From Calothrix sp. PCC 6303 (GTDB lineage: Bacteria; Cyanobacteriota; Cyanobacteriia; Cyanobacteriales; Nostocaceae), in the NCBI RefSeq assembly GCF_000317435.1, contig NC_019751.1, positions 5,518,001 through 5,582,000 on the forward strand: a stretch of 64,000 nt of DNA, written 5' to 3'. Within the stretch, counting starts at the first letter, position 1, and each line of letters opens with the position of its first letter. Below, piece after piece: positions 56,441 through 64,000 of the stretch. The position numbers and the translations under genes were made by a program. Under the pieces are notes generated by a model. The model saw nothing but the letters and a program-made list of their open reading frames with translations. It did not search any database and was not told the DNA's origin.

Positions 56441-56556
56441 ACTTGATACACTTCCCAGCCTTTCAACAAAGTCTGGGGGTTTGATTCCCCAGTAATCAAC
56501 GACGGCAGCAAGTTTTGTGTCGGGGTGGCACGTTTGCTTCCGTCTTGTTTTAAGGA
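56441..56556 (+). ncRNA. Candidate structured RNA with terminator-like hairpin
   Basis: Two stems stand out. CTGGGG (56473-56478) pairs with CCCCAG (56487-56492). Then a long stem: GACGG (56501-56505) with CCGTC (56540-56544), AGCAA (56507-56511) with TTGCT (56534-56538), and an inner GTGTC/GGCAC (56517-56531) closing a GGGGT loop, followed by TTGTTTT. This looks like a transcript end, possibly a small RNA or the 3' end of the candidate small gene at 56163. No known family is recognised. The hydrophobic frame upstream and this structure could be one unit. Confidence 0.4.
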
Positions 56557-56586
56557 CTGGGGACTATATGAACCGAAACAGTAGAC

Positions 56587-57048
56587 TTAGCTCAAAGGTG
56601 CGAACCCAAATGTTGTATTAAATTGGCGGCACCATATTCCCACAGATCTATAATTTACGACCTGAATATCTTTAGGTATTAAATAACGTTGATTGCCACT
56701 AGTGCTTTTCAGAGGTGCGAGGTTTACATAATCCCTATCTCGAATTCCCGACTTAGGAACCGTCGAATCTCGGTACAAAATTACAAACAAATCAGGACCA
56801 GAATCAGAGCGAAAACTTTGATCGAATTCCAAGTAATTTTCCCCACCTTCCTGAACAATACGTACATTCCCCTGAGTTGAATATTGGGCAGCTTGAAAGC
56901 GTCCTAAATTTTGTGATGCTGGCGTATTAGTGGTTGATATATCTGGATTGACTTGCCCCGAATTAGTTGAAGTGGAATTGTCAGAAGGGCTACAGCCTAC
57001 TAGAAAAACTATTGCCAATAGAGGGATTACAGAAGATTTTATCACCAT
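56587..57048 (-). CDS. DM13-domain lipoprotein
   Basis: A 153-residue protein from the ATG at 57048 (MVIKSSVIPLLAIVFLVGC); the frame is open to 57078. The lipobox LVGC (Cys about residue 19) anchors it to a membrane. After a Ser/Thr/Asn-rich linker comes a DM13 domain (about 50-153), with GGENYLEFDQSFRSDSGPDLFVIL and a C-terminal IWCRQFNTTFGFAPL carrying the single conserved Cys of this family. DM13 domains occur in electron-transfer and secreted proteins. Partner is unknown. Confidence 0.85.
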   Translation of the reverse strand: MVIKSSVIPLLAIVFLVGCSPSDNSTSTNSGQVNPDISTTNTPASQNLGRFQAAQYSTQGNVRIVQEGGENYLEFDQSFRSDSGPDLFVILYRDSTVPKSGIRDRDYVNLAPLKSTSGNQRYLIPKDIQVVNYRSVGIWCRQFNTTFGFAPLS

Positions 57049-57105
57049 ATTCAAATCACCACATTCCTGAAAGAACATAACAAAAATAGTAATTAAGATT
57101 GCCTA

Positions 57106-57142
57106 GACTTCGCTCAATTAGCAAAGCCTACTGAGCGAAGTC
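57106..57142. terminator. 11-bp hairpin between ppnK and the DM13 gene
   Basis: GACTTCGCTCA (57106-57116) pairs perfectly with TGAGCGAAGTC (57132-57142). It is just after the ppnK stop on the minus strand and so suits termination of the ndh-ppnK unit; the T-tract is weak. Confidence 0.6.
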
Positions 57143-57159
57143 GAAACTACCATTCCAGA

Positions 57160-58083
57160 TCAATTGGTATGATGTGTACTGCTGTACTTAACCCTGGTTC
57201 CAGCCCACAATAGCTTTTCCCGTAAAGTTCGATAGTAAGAATTATTCTCTCGTAAGATAATAAATTTCGCACGACATTCTGCCATCCGAATATCAACACG
57301 ATGTCCGGGCCAAATCGAAGTTCCCAAAACCCCATCTGTCCAAAGTTTAGTACTCAAATCATAATCACCTAGGGGCCACACACTTACCACTGAACCCGGA
57401 GGTAAAACAATCGGGCGACTAGAAAGACTCATGGGACAAATGGGAGTTACAGTTAGAGCTTCCATCCCATCATGCATAATTGGACCATTGGCAGAAACTG
57501 TATATCCAGTAGAACCAGTGGGGGTAGAAATAATCAAACCATCTCCGACATATTGATCAATGACTTCTCCATCAATTTCCATTTCCAAAATTGATGTAAT
57601 CATTCGATCAGCTGAAGCGGGTTTAATACAGATTTCATTTAACGCCAAATAGCGCTCAGTAACAGGTTCTAAATTTGAACCATGTCCCTCATACACAGCG
57701 GCTTGTAGCATCATCCGTCGCTGAATTGCATAGCGATCTTCCAGCAAACGTTGCCAAACTGCCTCGGTGTCTTGAAATTCTTCCACAGACTCAGTTAAAA
57801 ACCCCAGATGACCTCCCACATTTATACCTAAAATGGGAATGCCAACTGGGGCTAAGTGTCTGGCACCAGTTAAAACAGTGCCATCGCCTCCCAGCACTAA
57901 AGCTAAGTCAATTGATTGGGCAGCGGAAGCCAAAAATACGGGGTAAGGATTATCTTTTGGTCCACTTGGTCCCATCAAAACATGACAATGGAGGCTTTCG
58001 AGTTGCTTGGCACAGGTTTCAGCCCAGCGTTGGCTTTGAGCATCCCGTGCCTTATAAGCAATAATTACCTGCTTTAAATCCAC
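57160..58083 (-). CDS. ppnK: NAD kinase
   Basis: A 307-residue NAD+ kinase, making NADP from NAD and ATP (or polyphosphate). The start is a GTG at 58083. The signature GGDGT is in LVLGGDGTVLTGARH (about residues 64-68), the NE-type motif is in LNEICIKPAS, and the Gly-rich TPTGSTGYTVSANGP segment contacts the nucleotide. It begins 7 bases after ndhE, so translation is probably coupled to the ndh operon, linking NADP supply to NDH-1. Its length is normal for a cyanobacterial PpnK. Confidence 0.95.
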   Translation of the reverse strand: MDLKQVIIAYKARDAQSQRWAETCAKQLESLHCHVLMGPSGPKDNPYPVFLASAAQSIDLALVLGGDGTVLTGARHLAPVGIPILGINVGGHLGFLTESVEEFQDTEAVWQRLLEDRYAIQRRMMLQAAVYEGHGSNLEPVTERYLALNEICIKPASADRMITSILEMEIDGEVIDQYVGDGLIISTPTGSTGYTVSANGPIMHDGMEALTVTPICPMSLSSRPIVLPPGSVVSVWPLGDYDLSTKLWTDGVLGTSIWPGHRVDIRMAECRAKFIILRENNSYYRTLREKLLWAGTRVKYSSTHHTN

Positions 58084-58090
58084 ACAACTA

Positions 58091-58396
58091 CTACCATTTC
58101 AGGAGGTTAAACTGTTCCATATCGACAGTATCTCGGTTCCGGTAGATTGCCAAAACAATTGCCAATCCCACCGCTGCCTCGGCTGCCGCTACAGTAATTA
58201 CAAAGACAGTGAATACTTGACCTTTAATTGCAGTAGAGTCAAGGTAGTTAGAAAATGCCATTAAATTCAAGTTCACGGCATTTAGCAATAACTCAATTGA
58301 CATAAGTACACGCACTGCGTTTCGGCTGGTAATAACCCCATAGATACCAATACAAAACAGTGCTGCTGCTAGCAATAAAAAGTATTGGAGTTGCAT
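58091..58396 (-). CDS. ndhE: NAD(P)H-quinone oxidoreductase chain 4L
   Basis: A 101-residue NDH-1 membrane subunit (NuoK type) with three hydrophobic spans (about residues 3-20, 28-48, 60-85) and the conserved Glu in [17 protein letters not shown]. It is part of the proton-pumping arm of the NDH-1 complex in the thylakoid and plasma membrane. It is the last ndh gene of ndhA-I-G-E, 264 bases after ndhG, and is followed directly by ppnK. Confidence 0.96.
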   Translation of the reverse strand: MQLQYFLLLAAALFCIGIYGVITSRNAVRVLMSIELLLNAVNLNLMAFSNYLDSTAIKGQVFTVFVITVAAAEAAVGLAIVLAIYRNRDTVDMEQFNLLKW

Positions 58397-58635
58397 AATT
58401 TTTTTACCTTTTCTTGCCTAAATTACTTGTTTTTGATGAGTTTTGATGATTGAATGTCTTGGTGAATGTTAATAGTTATCGCTTACTGGTTTATTCTTGG
58501 GTTTAAATCTCTACTTCTAAGTAATCAGGCAGAGTTAATTACACAATGTCACAAAAGAGTGAGTGTAAATATTCTTGCCAATCTCTTTATAAAGTGAGTA
58601 GATTTCAGTAAGGTTGGATGTCTGGCTGAAACTGT

Positions 58636-58654
58636 GATAACTGTTAACTGATTT
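58636..58654. repeat. TTAACTG heptamer after ndhG
   Basis: GATAACTGTTAACTGATTT lies at the 3' side of ndhG and repeats the heptamer found at 41741-41761. The copy is only about two units long. Confidence 0.5.
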
Positions 58655-58660
58655 CAATTT

Positions 58661-59266
58661 TTACTCGTTTTCACTGCCTGTTGCCACCAATTCTTTTGCA
58701 CGTTCAGGTAATGTCAAAACTGTTGGTGCTAAAGCGGAATCAGCAGTTTGTTGTGGCAAATACTCGCGGCGTGCCAAAACAATTGCACCCACCATTGACA
58801 TTAACAGCAGCACTGAAGCTAGTTCAAAAGGCAATAAATAATCGCTAAAGAAATGTTCACCAATTACGACTATTGGATTATCAACAGGAGTTCCAGTAGA
58901 TAGTGACCAAGGAGTCGCTAACACCATCGTGCTTAAAAGGGCAAATAAACCGAAGCTAACAACCGCTGTTAGTGCTTTTCGTACCCAAGCATTGGGAAGA
59001 GAAACAAAATCTTCCTGTTTATTTACCAACATGATGGCAAACAAAATCAAGACATTAACCGCCCCAACATAAACAAGTAATTGTGCAGATGCAACAAAGT
59101 CAGCATTTAGTAGTAGATACATTCCTGCCATACTAATGAATACGCCACCTAATAAAAAGGCAGAATAAACAATCTTTTCAAAAAGAACTACTCCCAAGGC
59201 TGCCCCTAGCATCATCAGTGCCAATATGGCAAACGTAACAGTCTGTACACCTTCAGCTAAATTCAC
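58661..59266 (-). CDS. ndhG: NAD(P)H-quinone oxidoreductase chain 6
   Basis: A 201-residue NuoJ-type membrane subunit of NDH-1, with five hydrophobic spans and the typical start NLAEGVQTVTFAILALMMLGAALGV. The end (ERAKELVATGSENE) is soluble. It lies in the membrane arm beside NdhA and NdhE. It is 37 bases downstream of ndhI, so it belongs to the same transcript. A spacer of 264 bases to ndhE is unusually long for an ndh operon. Confidence 0.95.
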   Translation of the reverse strand: MNLAEGVQTVTFAILALMMLGAALGVVLFEKIVYSAFLLGGVFISMAGMYLLLNADFVASAQLLVYVGAVNVLILFAIMLVNKQEDFVSLPNAWVRKALTAVVSFGLFALLSTMVLATPWSLSTGTPVDNPIVVIGEHFFSDYLLPFELASVLLLMSMVGAIVLARREYLPQQTADSALAPTVLTLPERAKELVATGSENE

Positions 59267-59303
59267 TTTTTTGTCCTTGTTAACCTTACAAAATAGTTAA
59301 TAC

Positions 59304-59888
59304 TTATTTTTCCGCTTTTTCCACCAAATCTTGGGGGTAAGCACCTGCGCGGGGTGCATCTGCGGGTAGATCATGAGGATCCATAACTCCGCTGGGCAAA
59401 TACACTAATTCTCGTAGTGGTGTAACCATTGGATCATCGGTAACTTTGTAAGGTAAGCGACCAAGGGCAACGTTATCGTAGTTCAATTCATGGCGATCAT
59501 AGGTGGCAAGTTCGTATTCTTCTGTCATTGACAAACAGTTTGTTGGACAGTATTCGACGCAGTTGCCACAAAAAATACAAACACCGAAGTCGATGCTGTA
59601 GTGCTTCAGTTTTTTCTTTTTAGTAGCTTTGTCAAATTCCCAGTCAACTACAGGTAGGTTGATGGGACAAACTCGCACACAAACTTCGCAAGAAATACAT
59701 TTATCAAATTCATAGTGAATCCGACCTCGGAAGCGCTCACTAGGAATTAGTTTTTCGTAAGGGTATTGAACGGTGACAGGACGACGCTGCATGTGATCGA
59801 AGGTTACTGCCAAACCTTGACCAATATAACGACCTGCTTGTACCGCTTCTTTGGCATAATCGCCGACTTGTTTGAGGAATTTCAGCAT
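59304..59888 (-). CDS. ndhI: NAD(P)H-quinone oxidoreductase subunit I (2[4Fe-4S])
   Basis: A 194-residue ferredoxin-type subunit. Two CxxCxxCxxxCP motifs are clear: [12 protein letters not shown] (about residues 64-75) and [12 protein letters not shown] (about 104-115), which bind two 4Fe-4S clusters that carry electrons from ferredoxin to plastoquinone within NDH-1. The C-terminal tail ([27 protein letters not shown]) is cyanobacterial-specific. It lies 152 bases after ndhA and 37 before ndhG. Confidence 0.97.
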   Translation of the reverse strand: MLKFLKQVGDYAKEAVQAGRYIGQGLAVTFDHMQRRPVTVQYPYEKLIPSERFRGRIHYEFDKCISCEVCVRVCPINLPVVDWEFDKATKKKKLKHYSIDFGVCIFCGNCVEYCPTNCLSMTEEYELATYDRHELNYDNVALGRLPYKVTDDPMVTPLRELVYLPSGVMDPHDLPADAPRAGAYPQDLVEKAEK

Positions 59889-60040
59889 TGTGTTCCACTC
59901 TCAATAATTACCAGTTAGGGATTAGGAGTTAAGAATTGGGAGTTAAACATTGCTTATCAAAAGTTCAAAATTGGAAATTATGAACTTTTGACTGGCTTGA
60001 TTTGTTCCATCAACCCTTCGTTCTTAACTCCTAATTATTT

Positions 60041-61159
60041 TTATCCACCGAAGGCCGCAGGAAAAACTAGTTTTAGGGCTGCTGTTAGTAGTAAATTAAC
60101 TAAAGCAACTGGTAGTAAGAACTTCCAACCCAAATCTAGTAATTGGTCAATACGAACCCGTGGTACTGTCCAGCGCAAAAGGATGGCGATAAAGACAAGG
60201 AAATATGCCTTGAGTAGGGTCATGGTAATACCCAAAGCCGCAGTTACTACTTGTAACCATGGTTCGGTTTCACTAACTCCGATTAGGCTAGCAATTAAGT
60301 TGATGGGGATGGGGAAATCCCAACCACCAAGATACAAAACTGCGACTAATAGGGCAGAAAGTACGAGGTTAATGTAGGAACTTAGGTAGAATAGCGCAAA
60401 TTTCATCCCGGAGTATTCGGTTTGATAACCTGCAACAAGTTCTTCTTCAGCTTCGGGTAAGTCAAAAGGCATCCGTTCGCATTCTGCGAGGGCGGCGATC
60501 CAGAATATGATAAAGCCAGCAGGTTGTCGCCAAATGTTCCAACCTAAGATGCCATAACCAGATTGTTGGTTAACGATATCTACGGTACTGAGGCTATTGG
60601 ACATCATAGCGATCGCTAGTACGCTCAAAGCCAAGGGAATTTCGTAGCTAATGGATTGTGCCGCAGCTCGTAAACCACCTAATAGGGCATATTTATTATT
60701 GGAAGCATAACCTGCCATCAACAAGCCGATTGGCTGAACGCTAGACAGGGCAATCCACAAAAATACCCCCATACCGACATCGGTAATTAGTAAATTCTGT
60801 CCGAAGGGTACGATTAAGTAAGACAGAAATACCGGTAATACAACGATGATGGGACCGAGGGTAAACAATAAAGCATCAGACTTAGCTGGAATAATGTCTT
60901 CTTTAAAAACCAGCTTTAGACCATCGGCTACAGGTGCCAGTAAACCCAATGGACCAATATATTCAGGACCAATCCGCTGTTGTGCTGCTGCCGATATTTT
61001 CCGTTCTAGCCAAACGCAGGTAAGTACACCGACTGTGGCACCAATCAGCATTAAAATCATTGGCAGGGGCATCCAGAGGGCTTTAGCTGTTCCCGCTGGC
61101 AAGCCCAATTCCTTGAGGGAATCAATAAATGTTCCTTGCAGATCAATTCCTGAGTTCAT
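60041..61159 (-). CDS. ndhA: NAD(P)H-quinone oxidoreductase chain 1
   Basis: A 372-residue NuoH-type membrane subunit from the ATG at 61159 ([11 protein letters not shown]); an upstream ATG adds only five residues. It has about eight membrane spans and the family motif [21 protein letters not shown] near residue 50, plus [23 protein letters not shown], which lines the quinone site. It couples quinone reduction to proton translocation in NDH-1. It is the first gene of the ndhA-I-G-E group. Confidence 0.97.
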   Translation of the reverse strand: MNSGIDLQGTFIDSLKELGLPAGTAKALWMPLPMILMLIGATVGVLTCVWLERKISAAAQQRIGPEYIGPLGLLAPVADGLKLVFKEDIIPAKSDALLFTLGPIIVVLPVFLSYLIVPFGQNLLITDVGMGVFLWIALSSVQPIGLLMAGYASNNKYALLGGLRAAAQSISYEIPLALSVLAIAMMSNSLSTVDIVNQQSGYGILGWNIWRQPAGFIIFWIAALAECERMPFDLPEAEEELVAGYQTEYSGMKFALFYLSSYINLVLSALLVAVLYLGGWDFPIPINLIASLIGVSETEPWLQVVTAALGITMTLLKAYFLVFIAILLRWTVPRVRIDQLLDLGWKFLLPVALVNLLLTAALKLVFPAAFGG

Positions 61160-61562
61160 GTTTGCGCTCTTCAAGTCATATGAAAGATGAAAGTATCAGG
61201 TGGGAGTTAAGACCAAAAGTAGAGATTTTTAACTTTCACATCCTACACTTTACGCCTGAGTGTTTCACCTTTGCTGTGGTCATTGATTCATCGTCGCCGA
61301 CAACTAACTTCTGTCAGAGAGACCCTGCCGCTTCACGGCGAGGAACTTACTCTGACTTCGTGAATAAATGTAAATTCATCCGCAGTATCGTCGCTGATAA
61401 TCAGGCAAATCTTAGATTGCTGACAATCCCATGCCTAGTATATCGCTGCTTGGTTTTTGGCTGATTACCGCTGGTGAGAATTTCTACTTATGGTATTGAT
61501 TAGAAATTAGGTTTTGAGTCTAGGGAGTCAGGAGTATTCTCTATTGTCCCCAGATCCTTTGA
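61160..61562. promoter_or_regulatory. Promoter region of the ndh group
   Basis: About 400 bases between the ndhA start and the gltA stop on the same strand. It contains no credible gene and must hold the ndhA promoter and any gltA terminator. I see no NtcA-type site and no strong hairpin. Confidence 0.4.
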
Positions 61563-62699
61563 TTATCTTTTCTCAATTGGCGTGTAGAGCGCTTCATGAA
61601 CACCATTGTAGACTTGGGTCGGTCGGAAAATCCGGTTTTCTTCCAGTTGTTCTTTCCAGTGTGCTAGCCATCCGGCTACCCGTGCGATCGCAAAAATCGG
61701 TGTGAACAGATCTGTGGGTATTCCCATTTTGCGGTACACTAAGCCGGAGTAAAAGTCAACATTTGGATAAATTCCTTTGTGACCCAGTTTTTCCTCAACA
61801 ACTCGCTCCATTTCCTGGGCAATATCAAAGTATTTATCATGCCCAAATTTAGCAAACAACTGTTGGGCTAAATCCTGGAGAATAGTAGCGCGAGGGTCTT
61901 TCACTTTGTAGACACGATGTCCAAACCCCATAATTTTCGACTTACGCTGAATGCAATCTTCGATGTAAGGACGGACATTTTTTACCGTTCCAATTTTCTC
62001 CAACATCTCAATTACTTCTTCATTTGCCCCACCATGCAAAGGACCACCCAAAGTTCCCACCGCACTTGCCACCACCGCATAGGGATCAGTTAAAGTCGAA
62101 GCTGTCACCCTAGCACTAAATGTAGAAGCATTCATCGTATGCTCAGCATGAAGAATTAGACACACATCAAAAATTTTCGCTGCCAATTCATCAGGTTCCT
62201 TCTCATTTAACATGTATAAGAAGTTGGCAGAATAATCTAAATCATCATTGGGACGTACAGGATCATTCCCCTTACGCATCAACTGGAATGCAGCCACCAT
62301 CGTAGGAATAGTCGCCAGCAGTTGCACCACCGCACCCCGAATATAGACAGGATTATGTAAATCTCGTCGAGAATAAAATAGACCCAAAGCCGCAGCCGAA
62401 GCTTGCAAAGCATCCATCGGATGACCGCTTTCCGGAAACGATTTCATCATGTCGCGGATACGATATTTAATCCGACGATGGTAGCGAACCTCATGTTCAA
62501 ACTTTTCCAATTCCTCTTTTGTTGGCAATTCATTCCAGATCAAAAGGTATGCAGTTTCCAAAAATGTACTTTTTGCTGCCAGTTCCTCGATCCGGATACC
62601 ACGGTATTCGAGTATACCTTTCTGCCCATCAACGAAGCTAACACTTGATTCGGCGGCAGGAATGCCTTCCAAACCGGGCTTATATTCGCACACCATCAT
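61563..62699 (-). CDS. gltA: Citrate synthase
   Basis: A 378-residue citrate synthase of the short type found in Gram-positive bacteria and cyanobacteria, without the N-terminal E. coli-type regulatory domain. Catalytic residues are visible: His in ILHAEHTMNAST (about residue 187), His in LGGPLHGGANE and GFGHRVYKVKDPR, and Asp in NVDFYSG. It condenses acetyl-CoA with oxaloacetate in the TCA pathway and supplies 2-oxoglutarate for nitrogen assimilation. It stands upstream of ndhA by about 400 bases and downstream of sixA by about 110. Confidence 0.96.
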   Translation of the reverse strand: MMVCEYKPGLEGIPAAESSVSFVDGQKGILEYRGIRIEELAAKSTFLETAYLLIWNELPTKEELEKFEHEVRYHRRIKYRIRDMMKSFPESGHPMDALQASAAALGLFYSRRDLHNPVYIRGAVVQLLATIPTMVAAFQLMRKGNDPVRPNDDLDYSANFLYMLNEKEPDELAAKIFDVCLILHAEHTMNASTFSARVTASTLTDPYAVVASAVGTLGGPLHGGANEEVIEMLEKIGTVKNVRPYIEDCIQRKSKIMGFGHRVYKVKDPRATILQDLAQQLFAKFGHDKYFDIAQEMERVVEEKLGHKGIYPNVDFYSGLVYRKMGIPTDLFTPIFAIARVAGWLAHWKEQLEENRIFRPTQVYNGVHEALYTPIEKR

Positions 62700-62812
62700 G
62701 GCAACACCATCTGCTTTTTGCTCGTATTTGCTTAGGCTAAATTACCAGAAATTATGTTCGCCATTACAGTATCGGTTTTAACAGAAATTTTTTCTACAAC
62801 ATTTAAATCCCG

Positions 62813-63343
62813 TTAAATCAAGTACCTTGGTGGTGTTAACCAAAACATATCACTGTGACCCAGGAGAGAGCCTGTTTCTGGTGCCTTTATCCCGATCATA
62901 CCCGCTTTTTTGAGGACTAACCGTCCTTTGGCTTCACCGTAAACCAGAATTTCTGCCCAATGCCCCAAATCTGGCTCATGTCCAACTAGTACTAACTTAA
63001 TTTTAGATGAATATTTTTTTGGTTCTAACCAGTTAATAAGCCACTCGGAGATTTCACCGTCAGGGGCAAGATATGCTGACTCCTCCACTTTTTGGCTAAG
63101 TCCAGCTTGCATAAGTATTTCTGCTGTATGTTTTGCCCGGACTAGGGGACTAGTGAGAATTAAGTCAAATCGAAAATCCAGTTTTTTGAGATACTGGGCG
63201 ACTTTTTCGGTTTTCTGTTGTCCTTCTTGGGTTAGTTTTCTATCTTCATCTGGGAGTTCTGCCCGCTTTTCTTCGGCGATGCCGTGACGAAATAAATAGA
63301 TTTCCACGATGGTTAAATTTTGATATTTATCTAACTTTACCAA
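62813..63343 (-). CDS. sixA: Phosphohistidine phosphatase SixA-type
   Basis: A 176-residue histidine phosphatase. The RHG motif is in YLFRHGIAEEK; catalytic Arg and His are in LILTSPLVRAKHTAEIL and VLVGHEPDLGHW (His about residue 126). In E. coli SixA removes phosphate from HPt domains of ArcB and NPr. Here the window has two histidine kinases, but no direct link is shown. The GTG at 63307 (VEIYLFRHG) is the conserved start; the longer ATG at 63343 adds 12 residues with no family support. Confidence 0.9.
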   Translation of the reverse strand: MVKLDKYQNLTIVEIYLFRHGIAEEKRAELPDEDRKLTQEGQQKTEKVAQYLKKLDFRFDLILTSPLVRAKHTAEILMQAGLSQKVEESAYLAPDGEISEWLINWLEPKKYSSKIKLVLVGHEPDLGHWAEILVYGEAKGRLVLKKAGMIGIKAPETGSLLGHSDMFWLTPPRYLI

Positions 63344-63798
63344 TCCATCATCTCAAAACTCAGAAGCTAAATCTCCCCTATTTTGAGAACCGTAGTTTGT
63401 AACTCTAGATTATGAGTAGGGTTTAGCCGAGAGTCAACTTCAGGTTATTACGGTGCGTTCAATCAATAAAGACTTAACTTATTTCAGTAGTAATGGTAAA
63501 CTCGTGGCGAAAAACACCTGTTGTTCAACTTTCCCATCCATTAATATGTTCAATCTGATACTACCCAAGGAGAATTAGTTATTTCCCATCCGCATGGGAA
63601 AAGGTTTTTGACTTCTGTGGGGACACCACAAGAGTATAAAAGTGAATGTAAACAGGCTAAAAACTAGCGATCGCAAAGTATTAACCCTGATAGTGTAACT
63701 GAATAACTGTAAATAAATAGCAAAGAAACTTTTTGAGGTCACTAACTTCATTAAGCTCATGAGGATAAGGTGTGTAGGTAACAAGCGAGGAATATAAA
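63344..63798. other. Spacer between sixA and the ABC-2 permease
   Basis: About 450 bases between two divergent genes, without a credible frame. It holds the promoters of both. No repeats or hairpins of note were found by eye apart from a HIP1 site near 63666. Confidence 0.45.
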
Positions 63799-64000
63799 TT
63801 GTTAAACCCATTCAAGGGAACTGCTAAAAAAGCTGCAAAATTCAAACGCTTCTTGCCAATTAGCGACAAAATGTGGGCTAAATTTGATTTGCTCAGAACT
63901 ATGGTAAGACGAGATTTGGAAGCACGTTACAAAGGTTCTGTCTTGGGTAATCTTTGGCCCCTACTTAATCAATTAGCGCAACTCCTGATCTATACTTACG
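63799..64000 (+). CDS. ABC-2 type polysaccharide/lipid export permease, partial
   Basis: The 3' end is outside the window; about 67 residues are visible. The TTG at 63799 has GAGG upstream at a spacing of 8 bases, so it is the likely start. The sequence FDLLRTMVRRDLEARYKGSVLGNLWP is the typical pre-membrane entry of the ABC-2 permease (Wzm/TagG/KpsM type), followed by LLNQLAQLLIYTY, the first membrane span. The protein would export a polysaccharide or lipid-linked glycan. The companion ATPase is expected just beyond the window. Confidence 0.85.
   Translation, partial: MLNPFKGTAKKAAKFKRFLPISDKMWAKFDLLRTMVRRDLEARYKGSVLGNLWPLLNQLAQLLIYTY

Noticed and set aside
56473-56492. T-arm-like loop suggesting a tRNA
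   Set aside because: GGGGGTTTGATTCCCC lacks the invariant C of the T loop, there is no matching acceptor stem or anticodon arm, and no CCA.
63575-63869. Minus-strand frames opposite the ABC-2 permease start
   Set aside because: Antisense shadows of the plus-strand gene and its spacer; the plus-strand frame has an RBS and a family match.

Overview
The window is a stretch of cyanobacterial chromosome, most likely from a filamentous, heterocyst-forming type (Nostocales). The evidence is the many copies of the HIP1 octamer GCGATCGC, the cyanobacterial/plastid genes (Tab2-like protein, Ycf35, Ycf46, ndhA-I-G-E, MntCAB), the AT-rich spacers full of short palindromic and heptamer repeats, and a giant Ser/Thr kinase-AAA-GAF-histidine kinase hybrid of a type common in Nostocales. 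No rRNA, tRNA, CRISPR array, transposase or phage gene is visible. Almost everything is housekeeping or regulation. The species is not determined.

Layout. 1-13 kb: the 3' part of a Tab2-like translation factor, an orphan TldE-like protein, a 36-residue membrane peptide on the minus strand, an Spx/ArsC-like redox protein, the Mn(II) ABC transporter mntC-mntA-mntB, a hypothetical, a GNAT acetyltransferase, a His-rich CobW-type GTPase divergent from cysS, and a TldD/TldE protease pair. 13-26 kb: the 1820-residue hybrid kinase, divergent from a PLP-dependent alpha-oxoamine synthase; coaD overlapping a coiled-coil protein; a b-type cytochrome; a ketoacyl-ACP synthase; a cyclophilin lipoprotein; a PRC-barrel protein. 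26-38 kb: SMC, a Uma2 nuclease, a membrane hypothetical, a GC-rich repeat island, a secreted TPR-CHAT protease, and a Ser/Gly-rich lipoprotein next to a glutathionylspermidine-synthase-like ATP-grasp enzyme. 38-50 kb: glgC, a DnaJ/CbpA chaperone, a second Uma2 protein, two thiol peroxidase-like proteins, a glycogen-debranching type glucosidase, a small secreted protein, a histidine kinase with a degenerate ATPase domain, and the Ycf35/Ycf46 pair with a ribbon-helix-helix zinc-motif protein. 50-64 kb: pyruvate dehydrogenase E2, a YlqD-like protein, an acyl-CoA/ACP synthetase, an unexplained spacer with a candidate small ORF and structured RNA, a DM13 lipoprotein, ppnK joined to the ndhA-ndhI-ndhG-ndhE cluster, gltA, sixA, and the start of an ABC-2 polysaccharide exporter permease.

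How they fit together: the genes serve carbon storage (glgC, debranching enzyme), central carbon and electron flow (E2, citrate synthase, NDH-1, NAD kinase), metal supply (MntCAB, CobW-type GTPase), redox defence (peroxiredoxin, redoxin, Spx-like protein) and signalling (two kinases). The points most worth following are the oxoamine synthase/hybrid kinase pair, the lipoprotein/GSP-synthase pair, the possible RNA near 56.5 kb, the overlapping coaD locus, and several short genes and repeats that routine annotation would miss.
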